Assembly: GCA_949126835.1 (NCBI GenBank)
Contig: CASBPS010000147.1
Span: 227,501 to 291,500, forward strand
Source: Anisus vortex
Taxonomy: Eukaryota; Mollusca; Gastropoda; Planorbidae
Reading direction: 5' to 3'
Length of the DNA stretch: 64,000 nt
In this document: positions 47,401 to 60,677 of the stretch, piece by piece
Numbering within the stretch: the first letter of the stretch is position 1
Layout: each line of letters opens with the position of its first letter
Notes under the pieces: model-generated
Database searches by the model: none
What the model saw: the letters and a program-made list of their open reading frames with translations, nothing else
What the model was told of the DNA's origin: nothing
Program-made: the position numbers and the translations under genes

Positions 47401-48949
47401 TCTGGCGTAAAACAGCAGATTTGTGGTTTTGGCTTCTCCAGAAATGGTACAACGACTTGAAAAGCAGATTTCTGGTTTTGGCTCCTTTTCTGGCCGTACA
47501 AAAGCAGATTTGTGGTTTTGGCTTTTCCACAGTCCGTACAACGACTTGAATAGCAGATTTCTTTTTTTGGCTCCTTTTCTGGCCGTACAACGACTTGAAA
47601 AAAAGATTTGTTTTTTTAGCTTCTCTTTTGGCCGTAACACAGCAGATTTATGGTTTTGGCTTCTCTTTTGGCCGTAAAACAGCAGATTTATGGTTTTGGC
47701 TCTCTCCACAAACCGTACAACGACTTGAATAGCAGATTTCTAGTTTTGGCTTCTTTTTTGGCCGTAACACAGCAGATTTATGGTTTTGGCTTCTCTTTTG
47801 GCCGTAACACAGCAGATTTATGGTTTTGGCTCTCTCCACAAACCGTACAACGACATGAATAGCAGATTTCTAGTTTTGGCTTCTTTTCTGGCCGTACAAG
47901 GACTTAAAAAGCAGATTTGTTGTTTTGGCTTCTCCACAAACCGTACAACGACTTGACTAGCAGATTTGTGGTAATGGTGCTTCTGTTCTGGCAGTACAAC
48001 GACTTGAATAGAAGATTTGTGGTTTTGGCTTCTCTTTTCGCCGTAATACAGCAGATTTGTGGTTTTGGCTTCTCTACTGGCCGTACAAAAGCAGATTTGT
48101 GGTTTTGGCTTCTCCAGACACCGTACAACGACTTGAAAAGCAGATTTCTGGTTTTGGCTCCTTTTCTGGCCGTACAAAAGCAGATTTGTGGTTTTAGCTT
48201 TTCCACAATCCGTACAACGACTAGAATAGCAGATTTCTTGTTTTGGCTTCTTTTCTGGCCGTAAAACAGCAGATTTATGGTTTTGGCTCTCTCCACAAAC
48301 CGTACAACGACTTGAATAGCAGATTTCTAGTTTTGGCTTCTTTACTGGCCGTACAAGGACTTAAAAAGCAGATTTGCTGTTTTGGCTTCTCCACAAACCG
48401 TACAACGACTTGACTTACAGATTTGTGGTAATGCTGCTTCTGTTCTGGCCGTACAACGACTTGAATAGCAGATTTGTGGTTTTGGCTTCTCTTTTCGCCG
48501 TAATACAGCAGATTTGTGGTTTTGGCTTCTCTACTGGCCGTACAAAAGCAGATTTGTGGTTTTGGCTTCTCTACTGGCCGTACAAAAGCAGATTTGTGGT
48601 TTTGGCTTCTCCAGAAAATGTACAACGACTTGAAAAGCAGATTTCTGGTTTTGGCTCCTTTTCTGGCCGTACAAAAGCAGATTTGTGGTTTTGGCTTTTC
48701 CACAATCCGTACAACGTCTTGAATAGCAGATTTCTGGTTTTGGCTCCTTTTCTGGCCGTACAAAAGCAGATTTGTGGTTTTGGCTTTTCCACAATCCGTA
48801 CAACGACTTGAATAGCAGATTTCTAGTTTTGGCTTCTTTTCTGGCCGTACAAGGACTTAAAACGCAGATTTGTTGTTTTGGCTTCTCCACAAATTGTACA
48901 ACGACTTGACTAACAGATTTGTGGTAATGGTGCTTTTGTTCTGGCCTTA
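44401..48949. repeat. Module series including the left member of a 4,110-bp duplication
   Basis: At about 44,400 the sequence jumps from the equivalent of 30,112 to that of 31,206, skipping 1,093 bp while keeping monomer register. It then follows 32.9-36.3 kb at offset 11,472 and 38.0-39.1 kb at offset 9,758, so the 1,714-bp doubling is absent. From about 44,840 every landmark recurs 4,110 bp later. It carries the 38-bp monomer near 46,655 and the A7/T7 unit at 47,598. Confidence 0.8.
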
Positions 48950-51900
48950 CAACGACTTGAATAGCAGATTTGTGGATTTGGCTTCTCTTTTCGCCTTAAT
49001 ACAGCAGATTTGTGGTTTTGGCTTCTCTACTGGACGTACAAAGGCAGATTTGTGGTTTTGGCTTCTCCAGAAACCATACGACTTGAAAAGCAGATTTCTG
49101 GTTTTGGCTCCTTTTCTGGCTGTACAAAAGCAGATTTGTGGTTTTGGCTTTTCCACAATCCGTACAACGTCTTGAATAGCAGATTTCTTGTTTTGGCTTC
49201 TTTTCTGACCGTAAAACAGCAGATTTGTGGTTTTGGCTTCTCCAAAAACCATACAACGACTTGAATAGCAGATTTGTGGTTTTGGCTTCTCTACTGGCCG
49301 TACAAAAGTAGATTTGTGGTTTTGGCTTCTCCAGAAACCGTACACCGAATTGAAAAGCAGATTTCTGGTTTTGGCTCCTTTTCTGGCCGTACAAAAGCAG
49401 ATTTGTGGTTTTGGCTTTTCCACAATCCGTACAACGTCTTGAATAGCAGATTTCTGGTTTTGGTTCCTTTTCTGGCCGTACAAAAGCAGATTTGTGGTTT
49501 TAGCTTTTCCACAATCCGTACAACGACTTGAATAGCAGATTTCTAGTTTTGGCTTCTTTTCTGGCCGTACAAGGACTTAAAACGCAGATTTGTTGTTTTG
49601 GCTTCTCCACAAATTGTACAACGACTTGACTAGCAGATTTGTGGTAATGGTGCTTCTGTTCTGGCCTTACAACGACTTGAATAGCAGATTTGTGGTTTTG
49701 GCTTCTCTTTTCGCCTTAAAACAGCAGATTTGTGGTTTTGGCTTCTCTACTGGACGTACAAAGGCAGATTTGTGGTTTTGGCTTCTCCAGAAATCGTACA
49801 ACGACTTGAAAAGCAGATTTCTGGTTTTGGCTCCTTTTCTGGCCGTACAAAAGCAGATTTGTGGTTTTAGCTTTTCCACAATCCGTACAACGACTTGAAT
49901 AGCAGATTTCTAGTTTTGGCTTCTTTACTGGCCGTACAAGGACTTAAAAAGCAGATTTGCTGTTTTGGCTTCTCTTTTCGCCGTAATACAGCAGATTTGT
50001 GGTTTTGGCTTCTCTACTGGCCGTACAAAAGCAGATTTGTAATTTTGGCTTCTCCAGAAACCGTACAACGACTTAAAAAGCAGATTTCTAGTTTTGGCTC
50101 CTTTTCTGGCCGTACAAAAGCAGATTTGTGGTTTTGGCTTTTCCACAATCCGTACAACGTCTTGAATAGCAGATTTCTTGTTTTGGCTTCTTTTCTGGCC
50201 GTAAAACAGCAGATTTGTGGTTTTGGTTTTTCCAAAATCCGTACAACGACTTCAATAGCAGATTTCGAGTTTTGGCTTTTTTTCTGGCCGTACAAGGACT
50301 TAAAACGCAGATTTGTAGTTTTGGCTTCTCCACAAACCGTACAACGACTTGACTAGCAGATTTGTGGTAATGGTGCTTCTGTTCTGGCCGTACAACGACT
50401 TGAATAGCAGATTTGTGGTTTTGGCTTCTCTTTTCTCCGTAATACAGCAGATTTGTGGTTTTGGCTTCTCTACTGGCCGTACAAAAGCAGATTTGTGGTT
50501 TTAGCTTTTCCACAATCCGTACAACGACTTGAATAGCAGATTTGTGGTAATGCTGCTTCTGTTCTGGCCGTACAACGACTTGAATAGCAGATTTGTGGTT
50601 TTGGCTTCTCTTTTCGCCGTAATACAGCAGATTTGTGGTTTTGGCTTCTCCAGAAACCGTACAACGACTTGAAAAGCAGATTTCTGGTTTTGGCTCCTTT
50701 TCTGGCCGTACAAAAGCAGATTTGTGGTTTTGGCTTTTCCACAATCCGTACAACGTTCTGAATAGCAGATTTATTTTTGGCTTCTTTTCTGGCCGTAAAA
50801 CAGCAGATTTGTGGTTTTGGCTTCTCCAGAAACCGTACAACGACTTGAAAAGCAGATTTCTGGTTTTGGCTCTTTTTCTGGCCGTACAAAAGCAGATTTG
50901 TGGTTTTGGTTTTTCCACAATCCGTAAAACGACTTGAATAGCAGATTTCTAGTTTTGGCTTCTTTTCTGGCCGTACATGGACTTAAAACGCAGATTTGTT
51001 GTTTTGGCTTCTCCACAAACCGTACAACGACTTGACTAGCAGATTTGTGGTAATGGTGCTTCTGTTCTGGCCGTACAACGACTTGAATAGCAGATTTGTG
51101 GTTTTGGCTTCTCTTTTCGCCGTAATACAGCAGATTTGTGGTTTTGGCTTCTCTACTGGCCGTACAAAAGCAGATTTGTGGTTTTGGCTTCTCCAGAAAC
51201 CGTACAACGACTTGAAAAGCAGATTTCTGGTTTTGGCTCCTTTTCTGGCCGTACAAAAGCAGATTTGTGGTTTTGGCTTTTCCACAATCCGTACAACGTC
51301 TTGAATAGCAGATTTCTTGTATTGGCTTCTTTTCTGGCCGTAAAACAGCAGATTTGTGGTTTTGGCTTCTCCAGAAACTGTACAACGACTTAAAAAGCAG
51401 ATTTCTGGTTTTGGCTCCTTTTCTGGCCGTACAAAAGCAGATTTGTGGTTTTGGTTTTTCCACAATCCGTAAAACGACTTGAATAGCAGATTTCTAGTTT
51501 TGGCTTCTTTTCTGGCGTAAAACAGCAGATTTGTGGTTTTGGCTTCTCCAGAAATGGTACAACGACTTGAAAAGCAGATTTCTGGTTTTGGCTCCTTTTC
51601 TGGCCGTACAAAAGCAGATTTGTGGTTTTGGCTTTTCCACAGTCCGTACAACGACTTGAATAGCAGATTTCTTTTTTTGGCTCCTTTTCTGGCCGTACAA
51701 CGACTTGAAAAAAAGATTTGTTTTTTTAGCTTCTCTTTTGGCCGTAACACAGCAGATTTATGGTTTTGGCTTCTCTTTTGGCCGTAAAACAGCAGATTTA
51801 TGGTTTTGGCTCTCTCCACAAACCGTACAACGACTTGAATAGCAGATTTCTAGTTTTGGCTTCTTTTTTGGCCGTAACACAGCAGATTTATGGTTTTGGC

Positions 51901-53053
51901 TTCTCTTTTGGCCGTAACACAGCAGATTTATGGTTTTGGCTCTCTCCACAAACCGTACAACGACATGAATAGCAGATTTCTAGTTTTGGCTTCTTTTCTG
52001 GCCGGACTTAAAAAGCAGATTTGTTGTTTTGGCTTCTCCACAAACCGTACAACGACTTGACTAGCAGATTTGTGGTAATGGTGCTTCTGTTCTGGCAGTA
52101 CAACGACTTGAATAGAAGATTTGTGGTTTTGGCTTCTCTTTTCGCCGTAATACAGCAGATTTGTGGTTTTGGCTTCTCTACTGGCCGTACAAAAGCAGAT
52201 TTGTGGTTTTGGCTTCTCCAGACACCGTACAACGACTTGAAAAGCAGATTTCTGGTTTTGGCTCCTTTTCTGGCCGTACAAAAGCAGATTTGTGGTTTTA
52301 GCTTTTCCACAATCCGTACAACGACTAGAATAGCAGATTTCTTGTTTTGGCTTCTTTTCTGGCCGTAAAACAGCAGATTTATGGTTTTGGCTCTCTCCAC
52401 AAACCGTACAACGACTTGAATAGCAGATTTCTAGTTTTGGCTTCTTTACTGGCCGTACAAGGACTTAAAAAGCAGATTTGCTGTTTTGGCTTCTCCACAA
52501 ACCGTACAACGACTTGACTTACAGATTTGTGGTAATGCTGCTTCTGTTCTGGCCGTACAACGACTTGAATAGCAGATTTGTGGTTTTGGCTTCTCTTTTC
52601 GCCGTAATACAGCAGATTTGTGGTTTTGGCTTCTCTACTGGCCGTACAAAAGCAGATTTGTGGTTTTGGCTTCTCTACTGGCCGTACAAAAGCAGATTTG
52701 TGGTTTTGGCTTCTCCAGAAAATGTACAACGACTTGAAAAGCAGATTTCTGGTTTTGGCTCCTTTTCTGGCCGTACAAAAGCAGATTTGTGGTTTTGGCT
52801 TTTCCACAATCCGTACAACGTCTTGAATAGCAGATTTCTGGTTTTGGCTCCTTTTCTGGCCGTACAAAAGCAGATTTGTGGTTTTGGCTTTTCCACAATC
52901 CGTACAACGACTTGAATAGCAGATTTCTAGTTTTGGCTTCTTTTCTGGCCGTACAAGGACTTAAAACGCAGATTTGTTGTTTTGGCTTCTCCACAAATTG
53001 TACAACGACTTGACTAACAGATTTGTGGTAATGGTGCTTTTGTTCTGGCCTTA
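48950..53053. repeat. 4,110-bp duplication, right member (4,104 bp after a 6-bp deletion)
   Basis: Begins at a chimeric module: TGCTTTTGTTCTGG near 48,932 is diagnostic of the 723-bp module and GTGGATTTGG near 48,971 of the 720-bp module, joined with no loss of register. A private six-base deletion near 52,004 turns GGCCGTACAAGGACTTA into GGCCGGACTTA and shortens later offsets from 4,110 to 4,104. The A7/T7 unit is at 51,708. Confidence 0.82.
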
Positions 53054-56000
53054 CAACGACTTGAATAGCAGATTTGTGGTTTTGGCTTCTCTTTTCGCCG
53101 TAATACAGCAGATTTGTGGTTTTGGCTTCTCTACTGGCCGTACAAAAGCAGATTTGTGGTTTTGGCTTCCCCAGAAACCGTACAACGACTTGAAAAGCAG
53201 ATTTCTGGTTTTGGCTCCTTTTCTGGCCGTACAAAAGCAGATTTGTGGTTTTGGCTTTTCCACAATCCGTACAACTTCTTGAATAGCAGATTTCTTGTTT
53301 TGGCTTCTTTTCTGACCGTAAAACAGATGATTTGTGGTTTTGGCTTCTCCAAAAACCATACAACGACTTGAATAGCAGATTTGTCGTTTTGGCTTCTCTA
53401 CTGGCCGTACAAAAGTAGATTTGTGGTTTTGGCTTCTCCAGAAACCGTACACCGAATTGAAAAGCAAATTTCTGGTTTTGGCTCCTTTTCTGGCCGTACA
53501 AAAGCAGATTTGTGGTTTTGGCTTTTCCACAATCCGTACAACGTCTTGAATAGCAGATTTCTGGTTTTGGCTCCTTTTCTGGCCGTACAAAAGCAGATTT
53601 GTGGTTTTGGCTTTTCCACAATCCGTACAACGACTTGAATAGCAGATTTCTAGTTTTGGCTTCTTTTCTGGCCGTACAAGGACTTAAAACGCAGATTTGT
53701 TGTTTTGGCTTCTCCACAAATTGTACAACGACTTGACTAACAGATTTGTGGTAATGGTGCTTCTGTTCTGGCCTTACAACGACTTGAATAGCAGATTTGT
53801 GGATTTGGCTTCTCTTTTCGCCTTAATACAGCAGATTTGTGGTTTTGGCTTCTCTACTGGACGTACAAAGGCAGATTTGTGGTTTTGGCTTCTACAGAAA
53901 CCATACGACTTGAAAAGCAGATTTCTGGTTTTGGCTCCTTTTCTGGCTGTACAAAAGCAGATTTGTGGTTTTGGCTTTTCCACAATCCGTACAACGTCTT
54001 GAATAGCAGATTTCTTGTTTTGGCTTCTTTTCTGACCGTAAAACAGCAGATTTGTGGTTTTGGCTTCTCCAAAAACCATACAACGACTTGAATAGCAGAT
54101 TTGTGGTTTTGGCTTCTCTACTGGCCGTACAAAAGTAGATTTGTGGTTTTGGCTTCTCCAGAAACCGTACACCGAATTGAAAAGCAGATTTCTGGTTTTG
54201 GCTCCTTTTCTGGCCGTACAAAAGCAGATTTGTGGTTTTGGCTTTTCCACAATCCGTACAACGTCTTGAATAGCAGATTTCTGGTTTTGGTTCCTTTTCT
54301 GGCCGTACAAAAGCAGATTTGTGGTTTTAGCTTTTCCACAATCCGTACAACGACTTGAATAGCAGATTTCTAGTTTTGGCTTCTTTTCTGGCCGTACAAG
54401 GACTTAAAACGCAGATTTGTTGTTTTGGCTTCTCCACAAATTGTACAACGACTTGACTAGCAGATTTGTGGTAATGGTGCTTCTGTTCTGGCCTTACAAC
54501 GACTTGAATAGCAGAATTGTGGTTTTGGCTTCTCTTTTCGCCTTAAAACAGCAGATTTGTGGTTTTGGCTTCTCTACTGGACGTACAAAGGCAGATTTGT
54601 GGTTTTGGCTTCTCCAGAAATAGTACAACGACTTGAAAAGCAGATTTCTGGTTTTGGCTCCTTTTCTGGCCGTACAAAAGCAGAATTGTGGTTTTAGCTT
54701 TTCCACAATCCGTACAACGACTTGAATAGCAGATTTCTAGTTTTGGCTTCTTTACTGGCCGTACAAGGACTTAAAACGCAGATTTGTAGTTTTGGCTTCT
54801 CCACAAACCGTACAACGACTTGACTAGCAGATTTGTGGTAATGGTGCTTCTGTTCTGGCCGTACAACGACTTGAATAGCAGATTTGTGGTTTTGGCTTCT
54901 CTTTTCTCCGTAATACAGCAGATTTGTGGTTTTGGCTTCTCTACTGGCCGTACAAAAGCAGATTTGTGGTTTTAGCTTTTCCACAATCCGTACAACGACT
55001 TGAATAGCAGATTTGTGGTAATGCTGCTTCTGTTCTGGCCGTACAACGACTTGAATAGCAGATTTGTGGTTTTGGCTTCTCTTTTCGCCGTAATACAGCA
55101 GATTTGTGGTTTTGGCTTCTCTAATGGCCGTACAAAAGCAGATTTGTGGTTTTGGCTTCTCCAGAAACCGTACAACGACTTGAATAGCAGATTTCTGGTT
55201 TTGGCTCCTTTTCTGGCCGTACAAAAGCAGATTTGTGGTTTTGGCTTTTCCACAATCCGTACAACGTTCTGAATAGCAGATTTCTTGTTTTGGCTTCTTT
55301 TCTGGCCGTAAAACAGCAGATTTGTGGTTTTGGCTTCTCCAGAAACCGTACAAGGACTTGAAAAGCAGATTTCTGGTTTTGGCTCTTTTTCTGGCCGTAC
55401 AAAAGCAGATTTGTGGTTTTGGTTTTTCCACAATCCGTAAAACGACTTGAATAGCAGATTTCTAGTTTTAGCTTCTTTTCTGGCCGTACATGGACTTAAA
55501 ACGCAGATTTGTTGTTTTGGCTTCTCCACAAACCGTACAACGACTTGACTAGCAGATTTGTGGTAATGGTGCTTCTGTTCTGGCCGTACAACGACTTGAA
55601 TAGCAGATTTGTGGTTTTGGCTTCTCTTTTCGCCGTAATACAGCAGATTTGTGGTTTTGGCTTCTCTACTGGCCGTACAAAAGCAGATTTGTGGTTTTGG
55701 CTTCTCCAGAAACCGTACAACGACTTGAAAAGCAGATTTCTGGTTTTGGCTCCTTTTCTGGCCGTACAAAAGCAGATTTGTGGTTTTGGCTTTTCCACAA
55801 TCCGTACAACGTCTTGAATAGCAGATTTCTTGTATTGGCTTCTTTTCTGGCCGTAAAACAGCAGATTTGTGGTTTTGGCTTCTCCAGAAACTGTACAACG
55901 ACTTAAAAAGCAGATTTCTGGTTTTGGCTCCTTTTCTGGCCGTACAAAAGCAGATTTGTGGTTTTGGTTTTTCCACAATCCGTAAAACGACTTGAATAGC

Positions 56001-57634
56001 AGATTTCTAGTTTTGGCTTCTTTTCTGGCGTAAAACAGCAGATTTGTGGTTTTGGCTTCTCCAGAAACCGTACAACGACTTGAAAAGCAGATTTCTGGTT
56101 TTGGCTCCTTTTCTGGCCGTACAAAAGCAGATTTGTGGTTTTGGCTTTTCCACAGTCCGTACAACGACTTGAATAGCAGATTTCTTTTTTTGGCTCCTTT
56201 TCTGGCCGTACAACGACTTGAAAAAAAGATTTGTTTTTTTAGCTTCTCTTTTGGCCGTAACACAGCAGATTTATGGTTTTGGCTTCTCTTTTGGCCGTAA
56301 AACAGCAGATTTATGGTTTTGGCTCTCTCCACAAACCGTACAACGACTTGAATAGCAGATTTCTAGTTTTGGCTTCTTTTTTGGCCGTAACACAGCAGAT
56401 TTATGGTTTTGGCTTCTCTTTTGGCCGTAACACAGCAGATTTATGGTTTTGGCTCTCTCCACAAACCGTACAACGACATGAATAGCAGATTTCTAGTTTT
56501 GGCTTCTTTTCTGGCCGTACAAGGACTTAAAAAGCAGATTTGTTGTTTTGGCTTCTCCACAAACCGTACAACGACTTGACTAGCAGATTTGTGGTAATGG
56601 TGCTTCTGTTCTGGCAGTACAACGACTTGAATAGAAGATTTGTGGTTTTGGCTTCTCTTTTCGCCGTAATACAGCAGATTTGTGGTTTTGGCTTCTCTAC
56701 TGGCCGTACAAAAGCAGATTTGTGGTTTTGGCTTCTCCAGACACCGTACAACGACTTGAAAAGCAGATTTCTGGTTTTGGCTCCTTTTCTGGCCGTACAA
56801 AAGCAGATTTGTGGTTTTAGCTTTTCCACAATCCGTACAACGACTAGAATAGCAGATTTCTTGTTTTGGCTTCTTTTCTGGCCGTAAAACAGCAGATTTA
56901 TGGTTTTGGCTCTCTCCACAAACCGTACAACGACTTGAATAGCAGATTTCTAGTTTTGGCTTCTTTACTGGCCGTACAAGGACTTAAAAAGCAGATTTGC
57001 TGTTTTGGCTTCTCCACAAACCGTACAACGACTTGACTTACAGATTTGTGGTAATGCTGCTTCTGTTCTGGCCGTACAACGACTTGAATAGCAGATTTGT
57101 GGTTTTGGCTTCTCTTTTCGCCGTAAATACAGCAGATTTGTGGTTTTGGCTTCTCTACTGGCCGTACAAAAGCAGATTTGTGGTTTTGGCTTCTCCAGAA
57201 ACCGTACAACGACTTGAAAAGCAGATTTCTGATTTTGGCTCCTTTTCTGGCCGTACAAAAGCAGATTTGTGGTTTTGGCTTCCCCAGAAACCGTACAACG
57301 ACTTGAAAAGCAGATTTCTGGTTTTGGCTCCTTTTCTGGCCGTACAAAAGCAGATTTGTGGTTTTGGCTTTTCCACAATCCGTACAACTTCTTGAATAGC
57401 AGATTTCTTGTTTTGGCTTCTTTTCTGACCGTAAAACAGATGATTTGTGGTTTTGGCTTCTCCAAAAACCATACAACGACTTGAATAGCAGATTTGTCGT
57501 TTTGGCTTCTCTACTGGCCGTACAAAAGTAGATTTGTGGTTTTGGCTTCTCCAGAAACCGTACACCGAATTGAAAAGCAGATTTCTGGTTTTGGCTCCTT
57601 TTCTGGCCGTACAAAAGCAGATTTGTGGTTTTGG
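53054..57634. repeat. Re-copy of 39.2-44.0 kb with a 267-bp deletion
   Basis: Matches 39,192 onward at offset 13,862, then 13,595 after a 267-bp loss (three dimers) near 54,775. There GTACAAGGACTTAAAA is followed by CGCAGATTTGTAG instead of AGCAGATTTGCTG. It shares the one-base insertion (near 57,125), the 367-bp deletion (near 57,280) and the GTACAAGGACTTG change (near 55,350) with the 41.7-43.7 kb copy, so it was copied after those events. A private change near 53,893 reads TTCTACAG. Confidence 0.83.
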
Positions 57635-60600
57635 CTTTTCCACAATCCGTACAACGTCTTGAATAGCAGATTTCTGGTTTTGGTTCCTTTTCTGGCCGTA
57701 CAAAAGCAGATTTGTGGTTTTAGCTTTTCCACAATCCGTACAACGACTTGAATAGCAGATTTCTAGTTTTGGCTTCTTTTCTGGCCGTACAAGGACTTAA
57801 AACGCAGATTTGTTGTTTTGGCTTCTCCACAAATTGTACAACGACTTGACTAGTAGATTTGTGGTAATGGTGCTTCTGTTCTGGCCTTACAACGACTTGA
57901 ATAGCAGATTTGTGGTTTTGGCTTCTCTACTGGACGTACAAAGGCAGATTTGTGGTTTTGGCTTCTCCAGAAATCGTACAACGACTTGAAAAGCAGATTT
58001 GTGGTTTTGGCTTCTCTTTTCGCCTTAAAACAGCAGATTTGTGGTTTTGGCTTCTCTACTGGACGTACAAAGGCAGATTTGTGGTTTTGGCTTCTCCAGA
58101 AATCGTACAACGACTTGAAAAGCAGATTTCTGGTTTTGGCTCCTTTTCTGGCCGTACAAAAGCAGATTTGTGGTTTTAGCTTTTCCACAATCCGTACAAC
58201 GACTTGAATAGCAGATTTCTAGTTTTGGCTTCTTTACTGGCCGTACAAGGACTTAAAAAGCAGATTTGCTGTTTTGGCTTCTCCACAAACCGTACAACGA
58301 CTTGACTAGCAGATTTGTGGTAATGGCTGCTTCTGTTCTGGCCGTACAACGACTTGAATAGCAGATTTGTGGTTTTGGCTTCTCTTTTCGCCGTAATACA
58401 GCAGATTTGTGGTTTTGGCTTCTCTACTGGCCGTACAAAAGCAGATTTGTAATTTTGGCTTCTCCAGAAACCGTACAACGACTTAAAAAGCAGATTTCTA
58501 GTTTTGGCTCCTTTTCTGGCCGTACAAAAGCAGATTTGTGGTTTTGGCTTTTCCACAATCCGTACAACGTCTTGAATAGCAGATTTCTTGTTTTGGCTTC
58601 TTTTCTGGCCGTAAAACAGCAGATTTGTGGTTTTGGTTTTTCCAAAATCCGTACAACGACTTCAATAGCAGATTTCGAGTTTTGGCTTTTTTTCTGGCCG
58701 TACAAGGACTTAAAACGCAGATTTGTAGTTTTGGCTTCTCCACAAACCGTACAACGACTTGACTAGCAGATTTGTGGTAATGGTGCTTCTGTTCTGGCCG
58801 TACAACGACTTGAATAGCAGATTTGTGGTTTTGGCTTCTCTTTTCTCCGTAATACAGCAGATTTGTGGTTTTGGCTTCTCTACTGGCCGTACAAAAGCAG
58901 ATTTGTGGTTTTAGCTTTTCCACAATCCGTACAACGACTTGAATAGCAGATTTGTGGTAATGCTGCTTCTGTTCTGGCCGTACAACGACTTGAATAGCAG
59001 ATTTGTGGTTTTGGCTTCTCTTTTCGCCGTAATACAGCAAATTTGTGGTTTTGGCTTCTCTAATGGCCGTACAAAAGCAGATTTGTGGTTTTGGCTTCTC
59101 CAGAAACCGTACAACGATTTGAAAAGCAGATTTCTGGTTTTGGCTCCTTTTCTGGCCGTACAAAAGCAGATTTGTGGTTTTGGCTTTTCCACAATCCGTA
59201 CAACGTTCTGAATAGCAGATTTCTTGTTTTGGCTTCTTTTCTGGCCGTAAAACAGCAGATTTGTGGTTTTGGCTTCTCCAGAAACCGTACAACGACTTGA
59301 AAAGCAGATTTCTGGTTTTGGCTCCTTTTCTGGCCGTACAAAAGCAGATTTGTGGTTTTGGCTTTTCCACAATCCGTACAACGATTTGAATAGCAGATTT
59401 CTAGTTTTGGCTTCTTTTCTGGCCGTACATGGACTTAAAACGCAGATTTGTTGTTTTGGCTTCTCCACAAACCGTACAACGACTTGACTAGCAGTATTGT
59501 GGTAATGGTGCTTCTGTTCTGGCCGTACAACGACTTGAATAGCAGATTTGTGGTTTTGGCTTCTCTTTTCGCCGTAATACAGCAGATTTGTGGTTTTGGC
59601 TTCTCTACTGGCCGCACAAAAGCAGATTTATATTTTGTGGTTTTGGCTTCTCCAGAAACCGTACAACGACTTGAAAAGCAGATTTCTGGTTTTGGCTCCT
59701 TTTCTGGCCGTACAAAAGCAGATTTGTGGTTTTGGCTTTTCCACAATCCGTACAACGTCTTGAATAGCAGATTTCTTGTATTGGCTTCTTTTCTGGCCGT
59801 AAAACAGCAGATTTGTGGTTTTGGCTTCTCCAGAAACTGTACAACGACTTAAAAAGCAGATTTCTGGTTTTGGCTCCTTTTCTGGCCGTACAAAAGCAGA
59901 TTTGTGGTTTTGGTTTTTCCACAATCCGTAAAACGACTTGAATAGCAGATTTCTAGTTTTGGCTTCTTTTCTGGCCGTAAAACAGCAGATTTGTGGTTTT
60001 GGCTTCTCCAGAAACCGTACAACGACTTGAAAAGCAGATTTCTGGTTTTGGCTCCTTTTCTGGCCGTACAAAAGCAGATTTGTGGTTTTGGCTTTTCCAC
60101 AGTCCGTACAACGACTTGAATAGCAGATTTCTTTTTTTGGCTCCTTTTCTGGCCGTACAACGACTTGAAAAAAAGATTTGTTTTTTTAGCTTCTCTTTTG
60201 GCCGTAACACAGCAGATTTATGGTTTTGGCTTCTCTTTTGGCCGTAAAACAGCAGATTTATGGTTTTGGCTCTCTCCACAAACCGTACAACGACTTGAAT
60301 AGCAGATTTCTAGTTTTGGCTTCTTTACTGGCCGTACAAGGACTTAAAAAGCAGATTTGCTGTTTTGGCTTCGCCACAAACCGTACAACGACTTGACTAG
60401 CAGATTTGTGGTAATGCTGCTTCTGTTCTGGCCGTACAACGACTTGAATAGCAGATTTGTGGTTTTTGCTTCTTTTTTCGCCGTAATACAGCAGATTTGT
60501 GGTTTTGGCTTCTCTACTGGCCGTACAAAAGCAGATTTGTGGTTTTGGCTTCTCCAGAAACCGTACAACGACTTGAAAAGCAGATTTCTTGTTTTGGCTT

Positions 60601-60677
60601 CTTTTCTGGCCGTAAAACAGCAGATTTGTGGTTTTGGCTTCTCTACTGGCCGTACAAAAGCAGATTTGTGGTTTTGG
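57635..60677. repeat. 3,043-bp higher-order repeat, copy 1
   Basis: Starts with the end of linker 2 (57,850-58,390 matches 29,967-30,507, offset 27,883), then sequence like 15.7-16.2 kb, then a section like 216-1,290. It carries a unique seven-base insertion (ATATTTT at 59,630-59,636) just after a GCCGCACAAAAGC unit, and the A7/T7 unit at 60,168. Differences from copy 2 include GCAGTATTG near 59,493 and GTTTTTGC near 60,463. Confidence 0.82.
59630..59636 (+). repeat. Seven-base insertion (ATATTTT) inside a monomer
   Basis: A B unit reads GCAGATTT, ATATTTT, GTGG instead of GCAGATTTGTGG, giving a 56-bp monomer. It occurs only here and 3,043 bp later (62,673-62,679), so it is a clean marker for the 3,043-bp unit. 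It may be a local slippage product of the T-rich head. Confidence 0.85.
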
